From: Coffea arabica
Lineage: Eukaryota > Streptophyta > Magnoliopsida > Gentianales > Rubiaceae
Length of the DNA stretch: 64,000 bases
Assembly: GCF_036785885.1 (NCBI RefSeq)
Contig: NC_092329.1
Span: forward strand, 16,448,449 to 16,512,448
Direction of reading: 5' to 3'
The position numbers and the translations under genes were made by a program. This document shows, in pieces, positions 48,705 through 59,891 of this stretch (position 1 is its first letter; each line of letters starts with the position of its first letter). The notes under the pieces are model-generated. The model searched no databases, was not told the DNA's origin, and worked only from the letters and a program-made list of their open reading frames with translations.

Positions 48705-49929
48705 TTGTTGTAAAATTTTAAAATTTATAGGCAAAAGTTAGGCAATTAGTGGATGATAATAATAATGTTTTCTATGCGTATTGGACATATAATCAAAAAG
48801 TTATTTTAAAAATATAAAAATTTTTCAATGATGTAAAACCAATTAAAATTACTGGTATAACTTGCCACATAAATTCATACATATGTATACATACATATGT
48901 ATACATATATATATATATATATATATCATCTTTTAATATCATCTTTGCATGTTGAAACTAAAGTTTCTATTTTTCAGTTTTTCTAGTAATTACTTTATGT
49001 GTAGCATGTTTATATGCTACTAGTATCTAGTGTCGTCATTTCGGAGTAGTTTCACACGTTAATTAAATTTTCATTTCATCAAAATTTTATGTCAAGCATC
49101 ATAAAAATATTAATTTTTGTTGAAGTAGGAGAAAAAAATTAGTGAACATCTTATCTCAAACAATACAATAGGACACAAAAAAACAAATACAGTTCAAAGA
49201 TAGATGTTTCATAAATGAAGAAGATTCTTTTGGCTGATAAAAAAATATTCTTATGCGGATCCAGAATTATCCTTCACCGCCCGGACCAAGACGATGTAAG
49301 AGGATTCTTACAAAAATCAAGGTGACCCTTTTTTATTTTTTTTATTGATGGAGTTGGTAATTAATTTCTTTTTAATTCATGTTGAAGTTGGTGCAAGTGG
49401 ATCCTCATGTACACTAACTGTAAAGTCATCTTGATTCTTTACTCGTAATTAACATCAATATATTCACATATCATTTTCAAAAAAAAAAAATAATAATGCC
49501 CTCATGTACTTTGGTTTTAGTCACTTCTGGACAACATTTTTTTTTTGGATATGGATTTAAAGAGTGGATGGTGGGTCCAGTTTTGTGGATTGCGGGCTGG
49601 TGGAGATGTAGGTGAAAACTGAAGGCTGTATGACTAAACCATGGAGCTGAGGACAAACTTGAAACCGTGGGCTCAATGTGTCTTGCATTAATTCTCATTG
49701 TACTTTGCTTAGTGAGTCACGTCCTGATCCTTGAAACGATGTGATTGGTTCCTCGTCCTATAGTAAAATCTTTATAAATTAATGATTTTAGAATCATACA
49801 AATTTTTTAATTAAAAGAGATATTAATTAATTAAAATAATTTATTAATTCATCGAGTGTACTTATAATTCAAAGAAATACTCATTTAAGTAATTGAAGTT
49901 TTGTTTTATTTAATAAAAATATGAATTGT
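48705..49929. other. AT-rich intergenic DNA
   Basis: No gene seen. Contains a TA-rich microsatellite (48877-48926) and short poly-T/poly-A runs near 49330, 49480 and 49540. Confidence 0.55.
48877..48926. repeat. TA/TATG microsatellite
   Basis: Two copies of a CATACATATGTATA-like unit, then about 11 TA repeats. Confidence 0.88.
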
Positions 49930-51314
49930 TCTATTAATAAAAGGAGGTTAAAAGTCTAAAAAAATATAAACCAATCTATATCTCTTGATTTATAAATATA
50001 ATTTAATTCTATTAATGTCTTCAATGTGTGTACGTAACTTATGTAATTTTTCTATTATCAAAAGACCAAAAAGACTTAGAACAATTGAGGATGATACAAT
50101 AGCTTTGGAATACAAGTTGAGGATGATACAGTAGTTTTAAAGCCGGTTACGTGGAAGGAAGCACTTAAAGTGTCAACAACTCTTCATAATTTCTTCATTA
50201 CAATATGAGAATTCAAGCCAAGAATTTTAGATGCATTAAGAAAAATTAGGGATGAGATTCATGAAGATTTAAATCCTTATACTATATATAAGAATGAGTT
50301 TTGGACAAAAAATGGTTTTGAATTTCAACCGTAAGAGTAGGGGCATTTTAGGATTGTAAGATTGTTTTGAATGTAATTATAACATTGGGTACTATTTAAG
50401 ATAGCATGTGTATTTTTATATTTACTGAAATGTTCTTGTGATTTGTTCAAAGGTTTGGGTATTTTAGGAATGTGTGATTATGTGGTTGTCTTTTCTACAA
50501 TGAGTATAACCCATGATAGCTTCTTTATTGGTGTAATTACTTAAATATCCTTATAGAGGCATTGATTGGCTTGTGTTAATTAAATTATAAATAGTATCAA
50601 TTATTACCATTGCTTTACTATTATAACTTGAAGACATTCAAATGCCATTTTCATCTCAATTAAAGCGTTTATTAAGGAATTTATGACTAAGCATCAGTTT
50701 CATCTTCATTTCTTCAAATGTGCTCTCCTTCACATTCTTCCGTTATGTTCCTTTCATCTTCTAGTAAATACTTATTTGTACTGCCATTGTACTCTAGATT
50801 TCAATATGGTTTTATGCTGAAACTATTCTTGGTGGTTTAGCTTAAGGTGAGCTTTTATTCTTTTTTTTATGGTATGATTTGCTTGTAAAATCATAGTTTC
50901 TATTGTGAGCTAAATGCTTCTATTCTGAAATTAGATACTCTGTTAGCGTAATTTAGTGTTAATATTATTGTTTCCCACAAATTTGGTTGTTGTGTACAAT
51001 TTAAATGGCGTGATTTTGTTGGAATAGGTTTGGAGCAACTATGAGAAAAAAGTTTTTGCAGGGAGTATTTGGAACAAGGTAAGCCAAAAAAACTACTGCA
51101 ATTGATTTTTCTACTGCAATTGAATTTTTTGAATGGTGTGATTTCTTATCTAATTGTTTGCTTTGGTAATAAGATGATTCTTATGAAATTGATGTTGGTG
51201 ATAGTTAGATTCCGAGTCATTTTGAATTGGTAGTTAATACTTTGTCCTACTGATTTGAGTTTGTGTCAAAGTTTATTCTTTCATGTATTCTTTTGTATAT
51301 TTGCTTAAGCTATT

Positions 51315-51460
51315 TGTCAACAGGTATCTTGGGAGGAAAACATCTAGTCACATATTATGAGTGACCAACTAGTATTTATAGGAGTACAACCCTAATAAAC
51401 TATTTACAAAAATACCCTTACTAATTTATTATCTACAAGAATACTTATATTCTCTTAACA
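51315..51460 (-). repeat. 3' LTR of the copia element
   Basis: 146 bp, no difference found against 55853-55998. Being downstream of the polyprotein on the minus strand, it is the 3' LTR. Confidence 0.95.
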
Positions 51461-51467
51461 CTCCCCC

Positions 51468-54400
51468 TCAAGTTGGAGCATATATATCATAAGCACCCAA
51501 CTTGTTACAAAGGTATTTCACCCTAGAGCCCCCTAAGCTCTTGGTAAACACATCAGCCAATTGATCTACAGACGGTACATGAGATGTCTTGATGACCCCG
51601 TCAAGCAATTTCTCTCGAATGAAATGACAATCAACTTCAATATGTTTTGTCCTTTCATGAAACACTGGATTAGACGCAATATGAACAGCCGCCTGATTAT
51701 CACACACTAAATTCATAGGCTGTTTATGCTCAAACCCAAGTTCAAGTAACATGTTCTTCAACCAAACCAACTCACACACAGTGTGAGCCATAGCGCGGTA
51801 TTCAGATTCTGCACTTGATCTGGATACAACTGTTTGCTTCTTACTCTTCCACGACACTAAATTACCACCAACGAACACACAATATCCTGTAGTCGATCTT
51901 CGATCTGAGGCAGAACCAGCCCAATCTGCATCACTATATCCTTCAATATCAGCGTGTCCATGATTTTGATACAGCAACCCTTTTCCAGGAGCACTCTTAA
52001 GATACCTGAGAATCCGTATAACAGCATCCCAATGACTAGTACGAGGGGTATCAAGAAATTGACTCACAACACTCACTGGAAACGAAATGTCAGGTCTCGT
52101 TACAGTGAGATAATTTAATTTACCCACAAGTCTTCGATATTGCTTAGGATCATCAAGTAATGCACCTTGATCTCCTGCTAATTTCACATTGGGATCCATA
52201 GGAGTATCCACAGGTCGGCAACCTAACATCCCAACTTCACTCAACATATCGAGTACATATTTCTTTTGACATAAATAAATCCCATATTTAGACCGAGCTA
52301 CCTCAATATCCAGAAAATACTGTAGATGACCTAAATCCTTTGTCTGAAAGTTTGCCTGCATATTGGATTTAAGCTTCTGGATCCCCACAACATCATCACC
52401 TGTAATCACAATGTCATCCACATAAACAACTAATAAAATTTTACCAGCATTAGAATGCCGATAAAATACAGAATGATCTACTCCACATCTTGTCAGACCG
52501 AACTCCATGACAACACTACTAAACCGGCCAAACCAAGCTCTCGGAGACTGTTTCAATCCATATAAGGATTTTTTCAAACGACAAACCAACCGCGGATTCT
52601 CCCCCTGAACAACAAATCCAGGAGGTTGTTCCATATATACCTCTTCTTCCAAATCTCCATGCAGAAATGCATTTTTCACATCCAACTGATGCAATGGCCA
52701 ATTATAAGTGGCTGCCAAAGAGATAAGAAGACGAACAGAGGTAATCTTTGCAACAGGAGAAAAAGTTTCTAAGTAGTCCACTCCATACACCTGAGTAAAT
52801 CCTCTAGCTACCAAACGTGCCTTTAATCTATCAATAGAACCATTAGGCTGCACTTTTATAGTGTACACCCATTTACAACCAACAACAGGCTTACCTGAAG
52901 GACGAGGGACAAGATCCCAAGTACCATTTTGTTCCAAAGCAGACATCTCTTCTTGCATGGCTAATCTCCAACCAGGATGATTAAGAGCATAGGTAATAGA
53001 CTTAGGAATGGAGATAGAATCAAGGGAAGCAACAAAAGAAGAATATGACATAGAGAGATGAGAATAAGAAACAAAATTAGAAATAGGATGAGAAGTACAA
53101 TGTCTCTTACCTTTGCGTAAAGCAATAGGAAGATCTAACTCAGAGGAGGGCGTCATACCTGGAGTTGAAGAGTGAGAGTTAATTGGTGAAGTGCGTGGCA
53201 TATCAGGAACTTTCTCAACCATGGAACGACGAGAGTAAACTTGAAGATGAGGACGAGATAATCGAGCTATGGAATCTGGTGGATTAGATAACTCAGGTAA
53301 TAAAAGAGAAGGGACTGGTAAAACAGGAGAGGAAAAAGAGTGACACTGGTCTAACTCACAAGACATACTTTGTTTGAGAAAATATGGAGTGGATTCAAAG
53401 AAAGAAACATCAGCACAAGTAAAAAATCGATTTAAAACTGGACTGTAACATCTATACCCTTTTTGCGCTCGTGCGTATCCTAAGAAAATACACTTAATAG
53501 CACGAGAATCTAATTTATCCACCCCGGGAGCAAGCTGATGAACAAAGCACACACATCCAAAAATACGAGGAGGCAATTTAAACACAGGTTCATGAGGAAA
53601 AAGAATGGAGTGAGGTAATTGACCTCCAAGAATAGTAGATGGCATGCGATTAATTAAATAACATGCAGTTAGAACTGCATCACTCCAAAAATGTTTGGGC
53701 ACATTCATGTGCAACATAAGTGTCCGAGCAACCTCGATTAAGTGTCCAATCTTTCTTTCAGCAACTCCATTCTGTTGTGGAGTGTGAGGACAAGAGGACT
53801 GATGAATAATACCGGACTTAGTCATGAAGGTAGTAAAAGGAGTGGAAAAATATTCTTTCGCATTATCACTGCGAAGTATACGTACAGATACACCAAATTG
53901 ATTCTTTATTTCTGTAACAAATGCACAAAAAATGGAATATAGTTCTGAACGATCTTTCATTAAATAAAGCCATGTAACTCTTGAAAAATCATCAACAAAG
54001 ATTACAAAATATTTAAAACCTAACTTTGAAGTGACTCGACTAGGACCCCAAACATCAGAATGAACTAACAAAAAGGGTTCCGAAACCCGTTTATTGACCC
54101 TAGGGGCAAAAGAAACACGATGATGCTTTCCTAATTGACAAGACTCACATTCTAAGGAAGACAACTGACTCAAGATAGGAACCAACTTCTTCAAATTTTG
54201 TAGAGACGGATGACCCAAACGACAGTGAATTTCAAGAGGAGAAACAGTAGCAGGACATGCAATCGGACCATTAGAGTTGAGAAAATAAAGACCATTATGC
54301 TCGCGTCCTCCACCAATCGTCCTCTTTGTCTTCAAATCCTGAATAACAACAAAATCAGGAGAAAAAATAACTGAACACTGTAGAAATTTGGTAAGCTTAC

Positions 54401-55667
54401 TAACGGACATTAGATTAAAAGGCAAATTTGGTACGTAAAGAACAGAAGGCAGCGGAAGAGATGGGTTAATTTCTACAGTGCCTAGTCCTTTAACTTTAGT
54501 TGTAGATCCATCAGCTAAAGTAACATGAGGGAAGGAAGTAGACTCTTGAAAATTAGAAAAATTTCTAGAGGTACCTGACATATGATCAGTAGCTCCGGAA
54601 TCAATGATCCATGTGTCAAAATTTTTGGAAGTGGAGAGACAAGCCATAGCATTACCTTTTTGTGCTAAAGAAGCAGAGGGAAGAGATGCTTGATTTGCAG
54701 TTTGGTACTGCAGAAATTTGACATAATCTTCCTCGGATATGGTAAAAGTTTTCTGGGACCCTTGTGCTGAAGAACTTGATTCAGCTTGGTCAATGGTAAC
54801 CGCATTAGCAAACCAAGGTGGTTTTCCATGTAAATCCCAACAAGTATCATGAGTGTGGTTCTTCAAACCACAATGAGTGCACTCACGGGTGCCTCGACCT
54901 CCACGACCCCCACGACCTCCTCTACTTCTTCCTCCACGAGAGCCACGTCCCAAGTTGAGTTGCTCTATCCGACCATTGTTAGCAACTAAAGCAGATTTGT
55001 CATTAATTAGAGCACCATCACCATGTGTAGTGTCCTTAGATGCAGAACGTAAAACCCGAGCATACGCCTCTGCAAAAGATGGTAATTGTTCACCTGCTAA
55101 AATTTGAGATTTGATTGGTTCAAATTCTGGCTTGAGACCGGCCAAGAATTTGAGCACAAGCATTTGTTCTCTTTGCCTCTGCATAACTGTAATATCACTT
55201 GAGAGAGGCATTACGGCATTTAATTCTTCTGAAACTCGCTTAAGATCAGCAAAGTATTCAGTTACTGTCTTGTTTTCTTGTTGCAACTGAAAATACTCCA
55301 AAGAAATATCATACATCCGTGAAAGATTACTACAGTATAATAACCGGACATAATCCCAAACTTCTTTTGTTGTCTCACAATGAGAACACATGTAAGCAAT
55401 TCGTGGCTCCATAGAATTCCATATTGCTCCAAGAATTTGGGCATCCTCTTGAATCCACATTAGTTTCTTGTTGTCCTCCGTAGGAGAGTCATCTGTGAGA
55501 TATCGTTGCTTTCCTAAGCCTGTCAGATAAATCTTAACGGCTTTTGACCACTGTTGATAATTAGTGTCATTCAACTTCCAATTTGTGATTTGAGGCATCA
55601 CCATTGGCATAATATTAGTAGACGTTACAATACCTTTTGATAGACTTTCAGCCATAATGAATAGCAC
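51468..55667 (-). CDS. Ty1/copia Gag-Pol polyprotein
   Basis: One uninterrupted frame of 1399 codons encodes all proteins for copying the element. In order (rough residues): Gag (30-250), an arginine/glycine-rich segment, CCHC knuckle CTHCGLKNHTHDTC (about 264-277), protease with DSGATDHM (about 355), pre-integrase HHCC region (C.LGHPSL...CESCQLGKHH, about 455-520) and integrase core (HSDVWGP, VDDFSRVTWLY, RSDNAKEY, PQQNGVAERK, about 535-640). Then come reverse transcriptase (KARLVARGFTQ, YVDDIVITG, about 890-1140) and RNase H (YSDADWAG, SSAESEYRAM, VCDNQAAVHIA, HIEVDCHFIRE, about 1210-1360). Gene order PR-IN-RT-RH defines Ty1/copia. A start four codons later (MAESLSKG) is equally likely. One oddity: FLDIEVA where relatives usually have FLGIEVA. 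No stop or frameshift. Sublineage not assigned. Confidence 0.96.
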   Translation of the reverse strand: MLFIMAESLSKGIVTSTNIMPMVMPQITNWKLNDTNYQQWSKAVKIYLTGLGKQRYLTDDSPTEDNKKLMWIQEDAQILGAIWNSMEPRIAYMCSHCETTKEVWDYVRLLYCSNLSRMYDISLEYFQLQQENKTVTEYFADLKRVSEELNAVMPLSSDITVMQRQREQMLVLKFLAGLKPEFEPIKSQILAGEQLPSFAEAYARVLRSASKDTTHGDGALINDKSALVANNGRIEQLNLGRGSRGGRSRGGRGGRGGRGTRECTHCGLKNHTHDTCWDLHGKPPWFANAVTIDQAESSSSAQGSQKTFTISEEDYVKFLQYQTANQASLPSASLAQKGNAMACLSTSKNFDTWIIDSGATDHMSGTSRNFSNFQESTSFPHVTLADGSTTKVKGLGTVEINPSLPLPSVLYVPNLPFNLMSVSKLTKFLQCSVIFSPDFVVIQDLKTKRTIGGGREHNGLYFLNSNGPIACPATVSPLEIHCRLGHPSLQNLKKLVPILSQLSSLECESCQLGKHHRVSFAPRVNKRVSEPFLLVHSDVWGPSRVTSKLGFKYFVIFVDDFSRVTWLYLMKDRSELYSIFCAFVTEIKNQFGVSVRILRSDNAKEYFSTPFTTFMTKSGIIHQSSCPHTPQQNGVAERKIGHLIEVARTLMLHMNVPKHFWSDAVLTACYLINRMPSTILGGQLPHSILFPHEPVFKLPPRIFGCVCFVHQLAPGVDKLDSRAIKCIFLGYARAQKGYRCYSPVLNRFFTCADVSFFESTPYFLKQSMSCELDQCHSFSSPVLPVPSLLLPELSNPPDSIARLSRPHLQVYSRRSMVEKVPDMPRTSPINSHSSTPGMTPSSELDLPIALRKGKRHCTSHPISNFVSYSHLSMSYSSFVASLDSISIPKSITYALNHPGWRLAMQEEMSALEQNGTWDLVPRPSGKPVVGCKWVYTIKVQPNGSIDRLKARLVARGFTQVYGVDYLETFSPVAKITSVRLLISLAATYNWPLHQLDVKNAFLHGDLEEEVYMEQPPGFVVQGENPRLVCRLKKSLYGLKQSPRAWFGRFSSVVMEFGLTRCGVDHSVFYRHSNAGKILLVVYVDDIVITGDDVVGIQKLKSNMQANFQTKDLGHLQYFLDIEVARSKYGIYLCQKKYVLDMLSEVGMLGCRPVDTPMDPNVKLAGDQGALLDDPKQYRRLVGKLNYLTVTRPDISFPVSVVSQFLDTPRTSHWDAVIRILRYLKSAPGKGLLYQNHGHADIEGYSDADWAGSASDRRSTTGYCVFVGGNLVSWKSKKQTVVSRSSAESEYRAMAHTVCELVWLKNMLLELGFEHKQPMNLVCDNQAAVHIASNPVFHERTKHIEVDCHFIREKLLDGVIKTSHVPSVDQLADVFTKSLGGSRVKYLCNKLGAYDIYAPT

Positions 55668-55701
55668 TCCAAACCAAACGAAGGGTCAAAACTGAACCGC
55701 G

Positions 55702-55789
55702 CGTGAACAGTGCCGTGAACAGTAACGGCGTCGCGTGAACAGTGCCGTGAACAGTAACGTCGCCCCGTGAACAGTGTCGCGTGAACAGT
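55702..55789. repeat. Six CGTGAACAGT repeats in the copia leader
   Basis: CGTGAACAGT occurs six times in 88 bp, spaced 2 to about 10 bases, between the primer site and the polyprotein start. On the sense strand it reads ACTGTTCACG. It is GC-rich compared with all surroundings. Confidence 0.85.
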
Positions 55790-55840
55790 CGCGATGACCA
55801 AAACTTTTGCTAGATGTTTAACCCTAACCCTAGGACTTTT

Positions 55841-55852
55841 GCTCTGATACCA
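55841..55852 (-). other. Primer-binding site of the copia element
   Basis: TGGTATCAGAGC on the minus strand, directly after the 5' LTR; initiator-Met tRNA type. Confidence 0.93.
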
Positions 55853-55998
55853 TGTCAACAGGTATCTTGGGAGGAAAACATCTAGTCACATATTATGAGT
55901 GACCAACTAGTATTTATAGGAGTACAACCCTAATAAACTATTTACAAAAATACCCTTACTAATTTATTATCTACAAGAATACTTATATTCTCTTAACA
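55853..55998 (-). repeat. 5' LTR of the copia element
   Basis: 146 bp, reads the same as 51315-51460; it carries the promoter that would transcribe the polyprotein leftward. Confidence 0.95.
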
Positions 55999-57311
55999 CT
56001 ATTCATCAAAGTACTTGACTTGAATGTGGATGATTAGAAGGTTGAAACCAATAAAGAATAACTACCAATAAGAATTGAAATCCCAAGTAAATCTACCTCT
56101 AATAATCAAACAAGTAGTTGGCTAAAGTCCTCTCCCTCTTAGTTGCAATTTTCACACTGATGATCAAATTCTGAACGTTGTGATCATGTTGTTCCATAGA
56201 CCATTAAGTACATTTGGAATGCTCCTAACTTTTGGGAACTTGGTGGAGCTCCTATTATTTTAGATTGTCTGTTTAGACTGTTAAATCATTGTCAAGCACA
56301 CAATTTTCTCATGATTATTTTCCTGTTCAGTTCTTTTTCTTAGTTTCCTGTTTGGAGATGAAAGTTCCTATAGACATTTAAACAACAATATAATTTATTC
56401 TTCTGCCTTTATGACTTCATAAGTGCATTTTTTATGTAACATTTGTCTAGGAAAAGAGTTTCCTGAAGATGATAAAATACGAAGACTCATGCTTTATGCT
56501 GGTGCTAAACACGTTTTACATAAGGTTTCAAATTCTAGCTTCTTTAGTGCTGAACAATGAATTCCAAACTTTCTTTGTCGTATTTGATGATTATTTCTTT
56601 TTAAAATGTACTATTATTTGTTTGTTGGTAGTAGTAGCTTGCGAACCTTGATTTTCACCGGTATAATTTGATTCTATTCTTAGTATCATTTTGTAGTGTA
56701 CAAGAATCAGGTAGTACTATCCAATGCCATTGTTAAGCACAAGCACTTCTATGTATTATTTCTTTCTGTTAAAATACATTTTTTTTCCCGTCTGGATAGT
56801 CTTATGCTTCTCATTTCTAAACTGGGGATATTCCTCTTCTGTTTGCTTAGAGTCTGCAGGAAGTTGCAATAGTCAAGCTTCATTGTTCATTGTCTGATTC
56901 ATAATAGCAAAAGTGAAGGTTTTGCTCTGAGAGAAGGCAAATAATGATTTGGACAAATTAAAACTGAGATTTTAATCTAAAAATATATCTAGCAATTTTG
57001 CAGTTCTCAACCTATCTACAAGATAATAAAGACAATGCAAGGAAAGCTACTACTACTACAATAGACAACTACCATGTTCAATAGAAGTTAAATGCAACAG
57101 CCTACTACTTTACTTTCATGTAAATATGAGTACCCGTTAGGGAATGAAATTTATAAATTCCGTTTTTACTCAATCTTCCATTCTTACAAAGTTTAATATA
57201 TAGTTATCCTTAATCTTTTCATGGTTATCTTTCTATTATTAAAAATTAGTTTTCCATGCTGTTACATCAAATAAAAAATTAAAAACTATTTTATACCATA
57301 TGCACCAAACT

Positions 57312-57328
57312 CCTGCGCATTGCGCAGG
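57312..57328 (+). other. Helitron-type terminal hairpin
   Basis: CCTGCGCATTGCGCAGG, perfect arms, ten bases before CTAG-T. GC-rich in an AT-rich context. Confidence 0.65.
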
Positions 57329-57342
57329 CTATCTTCCTCTAG

Positions 57343-57553
57343 TCTTAAGAAAAAAAAATAGCGATAGACTCATATTTTAAGAATGTATGACATGTAATTT
57401 GTGAATTGTCAATTTATGATATGAATAGGAATAAAAGGTTATGTAAGATTTTCAAAAAAAAATTATTATCTTGTTAATTTGTCAAAATTATTAATTTTAC
57501 TTGTCAGCTCAAGTTGGGATTAAAAAATTATTATTTAATCATGATTATTAATT
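57343..57553. other. AT-rich DNA between the Helitron end and solo LTR 7
   Basis: Nothing recognisable. It is followed by the TATCG target duplication of solo LTR 7 at 57554-57558. Confidence 0.5.
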
Positions 57554-59863
57554 TATCGTGTGAGAACTCCGAATTTTAAGTTTTATGTTTCCATTTTTAA
57601 TCCATTTATATGCATTTAAATTATTTTAAGTATTCAAGATATGATTCATTTTTGGGGCCTTATTTTCTTTACTTTATTCAACTTTGGTAAAAATGAGTTT
57701 AAGAAAATGAGAGAATTAATTTTTGTTATGTCTAATAAACCCTAGGAAATTTAATTGTTTTGGGATGAAGTTAGAACTTAAGTAAACTACTAGGATTGGA
57801 AGGAAATTGGGAAAATCTTGCTAGGTAGAAATTTGGCCAAGTGTCATCACACTACAACACCTTGACTTGGACAATTAGCTTCTTAAGCAAACTTTGCCAT
57901 TTAACAAAACATTAGCCTTTTTGTCTTGAGCTCTTGGTTGAACCTCTTGAGAGGAAAAACTTCACATAAACCCTATGTCAAGTTCTTGGAAAATTAGTGC
58001 AAGATTCAAAAGGAAGTTCAACTAGATTCTACCCAACCTTGGCTTGCTACTTGAGAGGTGATTCTTGGGGTTCTTGGTGCACCTTGCAAAGTTTGAGGAG
58101 CTTGAGCTAAATCTTAAATCATGAATTTTAATTCTTTAAATTAGTAGGGTATACATGTAATTAAGGTGCTTAGATAACCTAGATACTTGGGTTGTTGATG
58201 GTTTGGTTTGGGTTCTTGTTTTGAAGCTTGGATCATGTGTTTATGTTTATGCCTTCTATGTGTTTGATGTATGGTTAGATGTATTAGGTGAGGATTTCTT
58301 TAGGTTTTCTTGGTTGTGTTAGCATAAGAATCATGGTTAAAGTAAGCTTAGTTAACTTGGTGCACATGAAGTAAAAATTGAACATCCACAAGTTGGAATT
58401 TATGCTTGGGCTGGCCGAATTTTTAGCCTCAATTTTGTGAGAATTTTTGTATTGTTTTGGTGAGATTTGTGCTCCAGTAACTTGGTTTAACATTACCCTA
58501 GAAGTGCATGTTATGTATGTGTGTTTAAGTAGTAGTTTTATTGGAGTAAAATTAAGAAAATAAGAGAAAGTGTTGTTGGAATTTTCGCGCAGGAGACTCT
58601 GAGTAGTCTTGGTAAATCTATTATATTTTGGCGTAGAAAAATCCAAATTGAGTTTCGCTTATTGCGTTTGAAACTAGATTCAGAGTGCATTCTACTGTGA
58701 AAATTTCAGAAATTTTCTCAACTCCTATGAATATATATGATTTTTCAAATTTGACTGAAATTTCACACCTGCTCTGTTTTTCTACTTGATGAAGCAGCAA
58801 TTTGAGACTGGAATTTGACTGATTTATGCATAGAATCTTACAAATATGTATTCTGAAAAATTGTAGTCCTTTGAGTCTATTTTCCAATGGTATAAAGTTT
58901 ATAAATGTTGGGCTTAAGAAGATTGCGATACAATTTTTCAAACAATGTCGCCCAAAACTGGAGAAAATTCTGTCTCCAAATGTATGCATGCTGACCGATT
59001 TTCTTGAGTTTATTTCTCTTCACTTTTTGGTTTGTTTTGATCAAAGTTTGGCTCAATCTTGTGCTATAAACTTTGTAAAACTCTTGTGGACTGATTTGTA
59101 GTGAAAACCATGCATTTAATTTGAAGAAAACTTGAGTTTTGATTGGCTTTTGAGTTGAATTTCCTGATTTTTGGGTGCCTTGTTTCACCTTCGATTCGTG
59201 ATAGTTTGGACTTGAAATCGCTTGTATTATTTGCCAACACATAATACTAGAGTTGTGCGTCGATTTGGTCATAAACCGATTACTCAAAGGGAGCGAAAAT
59301 TAGCTATTTTTCACTACCATAAAACTGGAAAATTTCCAGTATTTGTACCCTTTTCATGTATTTATTATTGTTCTTAGTTTTTTATCCAAGAAACATTCTT
59401 TTCACGCCAAACCTTGCTTGAATCATAAACCTAACGTGTATTGGTGACTTCCTTGAACTCGCACCTTTGCGTAGGTTTTAAAACTTATGTCCTTTTGTAA
59501 TCTCTTTTGGGTCATTTGTCGCTTCGAAGTCGAGTCGCTCTAATAGCTCTCTCAATCATTCCTTCTTTTGTTTAGTTTCTCTAATTGGAATCTTAAAGTT
59601 TCGTACTTGCTTGAATATAGGTTTTGGTGTGGAAAAAGAGAACCTTGGTGGGACCATTTGATGTGCTCTGCTTTGTTGGTGAGTGTTCCAATGCATGTTA
59701 TTTGATAATGCATGACTTGAAAAAATGTTATTATTTTGCTTAAGTGCTATCCTTTGATTGACATGCAAATAAGTGAATGACTGTTGTGATTTTCTTGTTG
59801 TGTTAATTTGCTAAGAGCGCATGTTCACATTGCATGAATGAGTGATAAATGTGCAAGAATGTA

Positions 59864-59891
59864 GGCCGATACGTACTTTATCACATCGGTT
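59864..59891. other. Covarying stem-loop of solo LTR 7
   Basis: GGCCGAT pairs with ATCGGTT (five Watson-Crick pairs and two G-T pairs); the 14-base loop ACGTACTTTATCAC contains the fixed core. About 0.95 kb from the conserved end. Confidence 0.6.

Larger units (their letters stand above)
51315..55998 (-). mobile_element. Young intact Ty1/copia LTR retrotransposon
   Basis: The element is 4684 bp. Its 146-bp LTRs (51315-51460 and 55853-55998) read identically. Target duplication is CTATT at 51310-51314 and 55999-56003. On the minus strand the LTR runs TGTTAAGAG..GTTGACA and has a TATAAATA box near its middle. Next comes TGGTATCAGAGC (55852-55841, initiator-Met primer site), a leader, one long open polyprotein, and the polypurine tract GAGGGGGAG just before the 3' LTR. 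Identical LTRs plus an intact ORF mean a recent insertion that may still be active. Confidence 0.96.
49930..57342 (+). mobile_element. Candidate non-autonomous Helitron hosting the copia element
   Basis: The 3' end is persuasive: a perfect 8-bp-arm hairpin (57312-57328, CCTGCGCA-T-TGCGCAGG), ten bases, then CTAG (57339-57342) followed by T. This is the Helitron 3' rule (hairpin, 10-12 nt, CTRR, target T). The proposed 5' end TCTATTAATAAAAGGAGG (49930) resembles plant Helitron starts (TC plus TATTAATAAA-type), but the base before it is T rather than A. Without the copia element the span is about 2.7 kb. No Rep/helicase ORF. The interior has small ORF-like fragments (50190-50335: PRILDALRKIRDEIHEDL and following residues) that I do not recognise and that might be captured gene pieces. 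The left boundary is uncertain. Confidence 0.5.

Noticed and set aside
55816..55833. Telomere-like AACCCTAACCCTAGG in the copia leader (also near 27385)
   Set aside because: Only two units; common by chance in plant leaders.
58284..59287. Several 90-136-codon ORFs on both strands in solo LTR 7
   Set aside because: They overlap each other on both strands inside an LTR and show no protein family pattern.
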